IMG/VR virus record: IMGVR_UViG_3300035689_000037
Coordinates: 1-39,625 of that record
Direction: 5' to 3' (one strand)
Origin: a virus
Length of the DNA: 39,625 bases
Of the stretch, positions 35,656-39,625 are shown one piece after another. The first letter of the stretch is position 1; the number at the start of each line of letters is the position of its first letter. The position numbers and the translations under genes were made by a program. Under the pieces are notes generated by a model. The model searched no databases. It had not been told where the DNA came from and worked only from the letters and a program-made list of their open reading frames with translations.

Positions 35656-35850
35656 ATGAATGATTTAGATGTAAATATTTTAGTTCAAACCTTTAATGAA
35701 AGATTAGCTTCACTTATAACAGAAGTTGTTATAAAAGAAGCTACAATTAAACAATTAAAAGGTGAAATGGAAAAAATGATGGAAGTCGTTAGAGCTACAA
35801 AACAAAATAAAAAGCAAGAAGATAAAAAACAATTAGATAATTTTGAATGA
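35656..35850 (+). CDS. Small coiled-coil protein (64 aa)
   Basis: ATG at 35656 (MNDLDVNILVQTFNERLASL). Heptad-like helix across most of its length (VVIKEATIKQLKGEMEKMMEVV), then a charged KQNKKQEDKKQ tail. Similar in plan to the 37763-38068 protein. Possibly a scaffold or assembly factor, from position before portal; not proven. Confidence 0.7.
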   Translation: MNDLDVNILVQTFNERLASLITEVVIKEATIKQLKGEMEKMMEVVRATKQNKKQEDKKQLDNFE

Positions 35851-35860
35851 GGTAAATAAA

Positions 35861-36064
35861 ATGTCAGAAGAAACAATAGAAGAAACTAAAGCAACTGTTC
35901 CAGTAGAAGCTAAAGAATTTGTAATTGAAATTAAAATTTCAGACGCTAATCTTCAATATAGAAGTGATTTTAATGAAGCAGAAACAGTATTTTGGCTGGA
36001 GTCAGTAAAAGACTTAGTTATTAAGAACGCCTTTGAAAAGGGCAACTTACAGCAAAACAACTAG
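35861..36064 (+). CDS. Hypothetical acidic protein (67 aa)
   Basis: Start at ATG 35861 (MSEETIEETKATVPVEAKEF), 6 nt after TGAGGT; an upstream TTG frame is rejected. An acidic N-terminus is followed by a beta-alpha unit (FVIEIKISDANLQYRSDFNEAETVFWLESVKDL). No family recognised; adjacent to portal. Confidence 0.68.
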   Translation: MSEETIEETKATVPVEAKEFVIEIKISDANLQYRSDFNEAETVFWLESVKDLVIKNAFEKGNLQQNN

Positions 36065-36122
36065 TTATAAAAACTGGCTAAATTAAGTACTATTTTGTTA
36101 GACTTTTTAATTTGGAGAAAAA

Positions 36123-37763
36123 ATGGCCGTATTAGACTTTTTGCCGTTCAGGCAAATAAATCAATCCTCTAACAATGTTGTAGCTAAGGCTCTTGATTCT
36201 GAGGAGATTAAATCCATAAGCAAGGTAATGAAAGTTGCTGCGTTAGCACTTGGTTTTCAGGGTACTACATATTATTACAATACAAGAGCAACTTTTGAAC
36301 CTGCACCTTATGACTTTGATCGTATTATGCAGGCATCCGATACCGACTCCTATGTTAAACAAGCTTTATTTAAATACAAGGAACTCTTTTGGAAAGAGGG
36401 CTGGAAAATTGCTGGAGAGAATCCAGAGGCTGTAGCATATCTCTATGAAAGAATAGATTTTATGGAAATGGCAATGAAAAGGCCATTTTTAGATTTCTTA
36501 ACTGAAATATCAGACCAGCTATTTAAATACGCAAATGCCTTCATAGTTAAGGCTAGGGGTGATATTTCTGACTATTTTCCACGAACATTAAACTCAATGA
36601 ATGGTGGTCAGCCTGTTGTTGGATATTATTTAATTCCAACTGAACAAGTTAGAATTTTAAGAGACAAGTTTAATAGGCCAAAGTCTTATCAGCAAGCAAC
36701 AGATCCGCTAACCTATTCACCAACTGAAAGAGATCCAGTTTGGACAGCTGACAGAGTAGTGCACATGCACATTGATAGAAAAACTGGTCGAGCTTTTGGT
36801 ACACCATTTTTAAGCTCAGTACTTGATGATATTATAGCTTTACGACAAATGGAAGAAGATATTCAAAATCTTGTTCATAGAGAATTATTTCCATTGTATA
36901 AATATAAAATTGGTACACCAGAACAACCAGCTGAACCAGATGAAATTGATAAAGCTGCTAGTGAGATAGAAAATATGCGAGCAGAAGGTGGCCTAATAAT
37001 TCCGCATAGACATGATATTGACGTTGTTAATTCCGGTAATGCGGGACTAGATGCGTCAAAGTACTTGGAGCACTTTAAAGAGAGAGTTGCAGTTGGTTTA
37101 GGTGTAGCCCCACATCATTTAGGAATGATGATGAACGGCGGCAATAGATCTGTTACAGATCGTTTAGATACAGCCTTATACGATAAGATAAAGCAGTATC
37201 AAAAACTCTTTGCAGAAATGGTAAGAGTTAATATATTCAACGAATTATTGCTTGAGGGTGGTTTCGACCCAATAACTAATCCAATGGAAGATGGAATATC
37301 TGATAGATGTTATTTTAAATTTAACGAGATAGACGTCGATACTCAAGTTAAAAAAGAAACTCATATAATTCAAAAATATGTAAATAATATAATTGGACTT
37401 ACTGAGGCTAGAATTGAATTGGGTATAGATCCAGAATATGAAATTGACGACTTCTTTGCTAGCATACAGGCTGATGTCCAAATGGATATAGCAAAAAATC
37501 AAGCAGATATAGTAGCTAAATCTCAAATGAAAGATGTTGTAAAAGATGGTGATAAGCAAGCACCTGCCGCACAAGGACAAAGAAATCTAAAAAGTAATAG
37601 ACGTGGGGTTGGTAATGCAACACGTCCAGCAAATCAGCAGGGGAGAAATAATTCTCCAAATATTAGAAGATCAGATCTAGAATCTCTATCTGTAATTGAA
37701 AATCTTTTAGAAAAGGACTATAATATAGTCTACATTGATGAAAAGAAGGAAAGCGATAAATAA
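36123..37763 (+). CDS. Portal protein (546 aa)
   Basis: Forms the dodecameric vertex through which DNA passes. ATG at 36123 lies 5 nt after GGAGAA. Portal features in order: N-terminal region with DTDSYVKQALFKYKELFWKEG (clip/wing entry), DQLFKYANAFIVKARGD (about 140-155), GYYLIPTEQVRILRD, HMHIDRKTGRAFGTPFLSSVLDDI (about 215-240), a helix LRQMEEDIQNLVHRELFPLYKYK, and GLGVAPHHLGMMMNGGNRSVTDR (about 325-350). The tail is Gln/Asn/Arg-rich and disordered (about 470-530). It is overlapped by the next gene and belongs with the head protease downstream. Confidence 0.9.
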   Translation: MAVLDFLPFRQINQSSNNVVAKALDSEEIKSISKVMKVAALALGFQGTTYYYNTRATFEPAPYDFDRIMQASDTDSYVKQALFKYKELFWKEGWKIAGENPEAVAYLYERIDFMEMAMKRPFLDFLTEISDQLFKYANAFIVKARGDISDYFPRTLNSMNGGQPVVGYYLIPTEQVRILRDKFNRPKSYQQATDPLTYSPTERDPVWTADRVVHMHIDRKTGRAFGTPFLSSVLDDIIALRQMEEDIQNLVHRELFPLYKYKIGTPEQPAEPDEIDKAASEIENMRAEGGLIIPHRHDIDVVNSGNAGLDASKYLEHFKERVAVGLGVAPHHLGMMMNGGNRSVTDRLDTALYDKIKQYQKLFAEMVRVNIFNELLLEGGFDPITNPMEDGISDRCYFKFNEIDVDTQVKKETHIIQKYVNNIIGLTEARIELGIDPEYEIDDFFASIQADVQMDIAKNQADIVAKSQMKDVVKDGDKQAPAAQGQRNLKSNRRGVGNATRPANQQGRNNSPNIRRSDLESLSVIENLLEKDYNIVYIDEKKESDK

Positions 37764-38068
37764 TGTCTTTTGATATTGAAATTACCACTGAGGCCCTAAA
37801 GTCTTATGCTAGAACAGATGATGCAGTAGAAGCATTTAATATGACCGTAGCAAATGGTCAGACAAGACTATCTTTACAAGTTTTAGTTGACATTGTCAAT
37901 ACTTTAGTTGAAAAAATAGAAGAGTTAGAATGTAGAATAGAAGAACTTTCTCCAGTTAAAGTTGAACCCACTTTGACAGTTTCTAAAGAACAAGTTGATA
38001 TAGATTTGGAGACTAAGCAGGAAATAAAAGTAACCAAAGAAAAGACTGAAGATAAAGTAAAGGTATGA
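37763..38068 (+). CDS. Small coiled-coil protein after portal (101 aa)
   Basis: ATG at 37763 overlaps the portal stop (TAATG). Helical start, then VDIVNTLVEKIEELECRIEELS, a short leucine heptad coiled coil, then a Lys/Glu/Val-rich tail (KQEIKVTKEKTEDKVKV). It overlaps the next gene by 4 nt (ATGA). Possibly a scaffold or portal-associated assembly factor. Confidence 0.72.
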   Translation: MSFDIEITTEALKSYARTDDAVEAFNMTVANGQTRLSLQVLVDIVNTLVEKIEELECRIEELSPVKVEPTLTVSKEQVDIDLETKQEIKVTKEKTEDKVKV

Positions 38069-38832
38069 AATTAATTATTGGTTGTCCAATCTATAAAAGA
38101 GATTGGATATTGAATCACTGGATTAAATGTGTTAAGAGTCAATCAGTTTCGACTGAAGAGATTGGCTTTATCTTTGAAACTTCATCAAGTGATGATAAAA
38201 CACTAAGTATTTTAGATACTTGGAGAAAATATGATAAAAGTATAGCTCATTTTGAGATAGTTATTAGAGATGATACTCCTCATTTTGAACATCAAAATAA
38301 TGGACGACAGTGGACAATTTCAAAATATGAAAATATGTCAAAACTTAGAAATCATATTTTGGATAGAGTTACAGAAATAGAACCAGAATATTATTTCAGT
38401 TTAGACTCTGATATTTTAATAGAAAATCCCAACACATTAGAATTATTAATAGCGCACATAAAACAAGGCGCCGATGCTGTTAGTCCATTAATGTTTATGA
38501 CACCAATGGGCAAACAGTTTCCAAGCGTTATGACTTGGAGAGACGATGTGCCAGGAAAAGCTTATAGAAAAGAACATTACCCACTCGGTACGTACTTTCA
38601 ATCTGATATTATTATGGCAGCAAAAATGATGAGTAAAAATGTTTATAAAAATGTGAGATATAATATTCATGAACAGGGCGAAGATGTTGGTTGGTCATTA
38701 AATTGTAAGCAGAAAAATTATAATTTATTTTCCGCCTCATACCTGTATGCCCCTCATATAATGTCGCCAATTATGTATTCAGATTTTTTAAAAAATGGAG
38801 ACAATAGATTAAAGGAGTATGAATTAGTATAA
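38065..38832 (+). CDS. Glycosyltransferase-like protein, GT-A fold (255 aa)
   Basis: Start ATGA overlap with the previous gene. MKLIIGCPIYKRDWILNHWI is a typical GT-A first strand/helix, followed by SSSDDKTLSILD, then MSKLRNHILD (about 91-100) and FSLDSDILIENPNTLELLIAH, with the metal-binding DSD (about 114-116). The order RN(H)xxL...(L)DxD-I recalls Anp1/Mnn9-type and GT2-like transferases. Substrate unknown. Encoded between portal and head protease, it most likely glycosylates a virion protein, though host-surface modification is possible. Confidence 0.78.
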   Translation: MKLIIGCPIYKRDWILNHWIKCVKSQSVSTEEIGFIFETSSSDDKTLSILDTWRKYDKSIAHFEIVIRDDTPHFEHQNNGRQWTISKYENMSKLRNHILDRVTEIEPEYYFSLDSDILIENPNTLELLIAHIKQGADAVSPLMFMTPMGKQFPSVMTWRDDVPGKAYRKEHYPLGTYFQSDIIMAAKMMSKNVYKNVRYNIHEQGEDVGWSLNCKQKNYNLFSASYLYAPHIMSPIMYSDFLKNGDNRLKEYELV

Positions 38833-38927
38833 AACTATTTAAGGTTTGATAAATTCATATAAATTTGTTCAATGTCATAAAAATAAACTTACTATTAAAA
38901 GAGAATTACTTTATAAAGGAAAACAAA

Positions 38928-39625
38928 ATGTCTTTTGATTTTGTAGAAAACTTTACAATCCAAATGCCCGATTTCAGTAAAATGGACTTAAATTTTTCTG
39001 AATCCTTTAATTCCAAACATGGTCTGATCATTGAAGTGGCAGCAATACATGAGGGATTAACTTCTAATTACAACAACTATTCAGCTGAAGAGTTAGAGAA
39101 GGCGCTGCAGTCTTGGGTTGAGCCATATCCAAAGCCAATTATATTAAATCATGATATGAACACTGAGCCAATGGGTCGTGTTATCGCTGCAAAGATGGAT
39201 AAGGAAAATGATGGATCGATGTATGTACGTTTGCAAATCGCAATAACAGATCCAGTCGCTGCACAAAAAGTTTTAGATAAAAGATATCTAACAGGATCTG
39301 TTGGTGGTAGAGCTGGCAAAGCGGTCTGTTCAATAACAGGAAATGATCTAGCTCGCGAAGATGCATCCGGAAGACCACAGCCTGCAAAGTTTAAACGGGG
39401 TCAAGTTTACAAAGGCAAATTAGCATATATCGATATGCAAGACATCTCCTTTAAAGAATATTCTTTCGTAAACCAACCAGCAGATCAAAAATCTGGAGTT
39501 CGTACGACTAAGGTTGGTTCTGGTTCTGCTGAAGTAAGTAATTCTGATAATTGGGTCGCTAAAAGTTCTGCGTTTGTTTTAAGTATGGATAATGAAGATA
39601 TATTTTCAATTACTGAAAATAAATC
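38928..39625 (+). CDS. Head maturation protease (prohead protease), 3' end outside window
   Basis: ATG at 38928, 8 nt after AAAGGA; open to the window edge (232 codons). The sequence HGLIIEVAAIHEGLTSNYNN is followed by PKPIILNHDMNTEPMGRVIAAK with a candidate catalytic His (H75), and YLTGSVGGRAGKAVCSITG with a candidate catalytic Ser (S124), the His...Ser arrangement of phage prohead serine proteases. LNHD-x-PMGRV and TGSVGG match XkdF/U35-like patterns. It cleaves scaffold and head proteins during capsid maturation, consistent with the portal upstream. The third catalytic residue is not assigned. Confidence 0.8.
   Translation, partial: MSFDFVENFTIQMPDFSKMDLNFSESFNSKHGLIIEVAAIHEGLTSNYNNYSAEELEKALQSWVEPYPKPIILNHDMNTEPMGRVIAAKMDKENDGSMYVRLQIAITDPVAAQKVLDKRYLTGSVGGRAGKAVCSITGNDLAREDASGRPQPAKFKRGQVYKGKLAYIDMQDISFKEYSFVNQPADQKSGVRTTKVGSGSAEVSNSDNWVAKSSAFVLSMDNEDIFSITENK

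Noticed and set aside
37245-37580. 111-aa minus-strand frame inside the portal gene
   Set aside because: Shadow of the well-supported portal coding sequence, on the opposite strand to the whole operon.

Overview
This window is a piece of a large tailed bacteriophage genome whose host is very probably an actinobacterium. The host call rests on a WhiB-family Fe-S regulator gene (minus strand, 11102-11347) with the four-cysteine and GVWGG signature, a family confined to Actinobacteria and their phages, and on a CWQCGKTG...HPECW protein (599-886) of a type common in actinophages. Phage identity is clear from the large terminase, portal, head protease, tail-fibre-like proteins and a phage RecA.

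Layout. (1) 1-5.2 kb, minus strand: short genes of mostly unknown function, separated by AT-rich repeats and by two gene-free stretches dense in inverted repeats (1081-1380 and about 3110-3650) that look like structured RNAs. (2) 5.2-15.3 kb, minus strand, visibly richer in G+C: about sixteen genes, nearly all laid out as gene - stop - intrinsic terminator - compact leader hairpin - Shine-Dalgarno - next gene. The largest, 5848-8358, carries motifs of a YonO/RdRp-type double-psi-barrel RNA polymerase. Others include the WhiB protein, several Zn-finger-like proteins, small membrane proteins and a set of proteins ending in SSB-like acidic, Phe-terminated tails. (3) 15.3-17.9 kb, a switch region with genes on both strands: two Zn-ribbon proteins, an acidic small protein, recA, and AT-rich divergent promoter regions. 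(4) 17.9-39.6 kb, plus strand, low G+C and AGA-rich: a tightly packed late operon with a single-ring ClpB/ClpA-like AAA+ ATPase, small basic proteins, a 1165-residue protein containing a complete DEDDh exonuclease, two Gly/Ala-rich proteins, TerL, a run of tail/adhesin proteins, portal, a glycosyltransferase-like protein and a head maturation protease cut by the window end.

How the genes may work together: the right half builds and fills the virion. The left half looks like a regulatory and host-takeover module whose genes each have a terminator and a leader RNA of their own, so expression could be tuned gene by gene. The most unusual signals are the recurring leader RNA, whose paired bases change together while pairing is kept, the two ornate RNA candidates (one with a perfect loop-loop complementarity), the putative phage RNA polymerase in the same module, and the exonuclease embedded in a probable virion-associated membrane protein.

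Limits: no database search was run. Function calls come from motif reading; most small proteins are unrecognised. RNA structures were found by eye.
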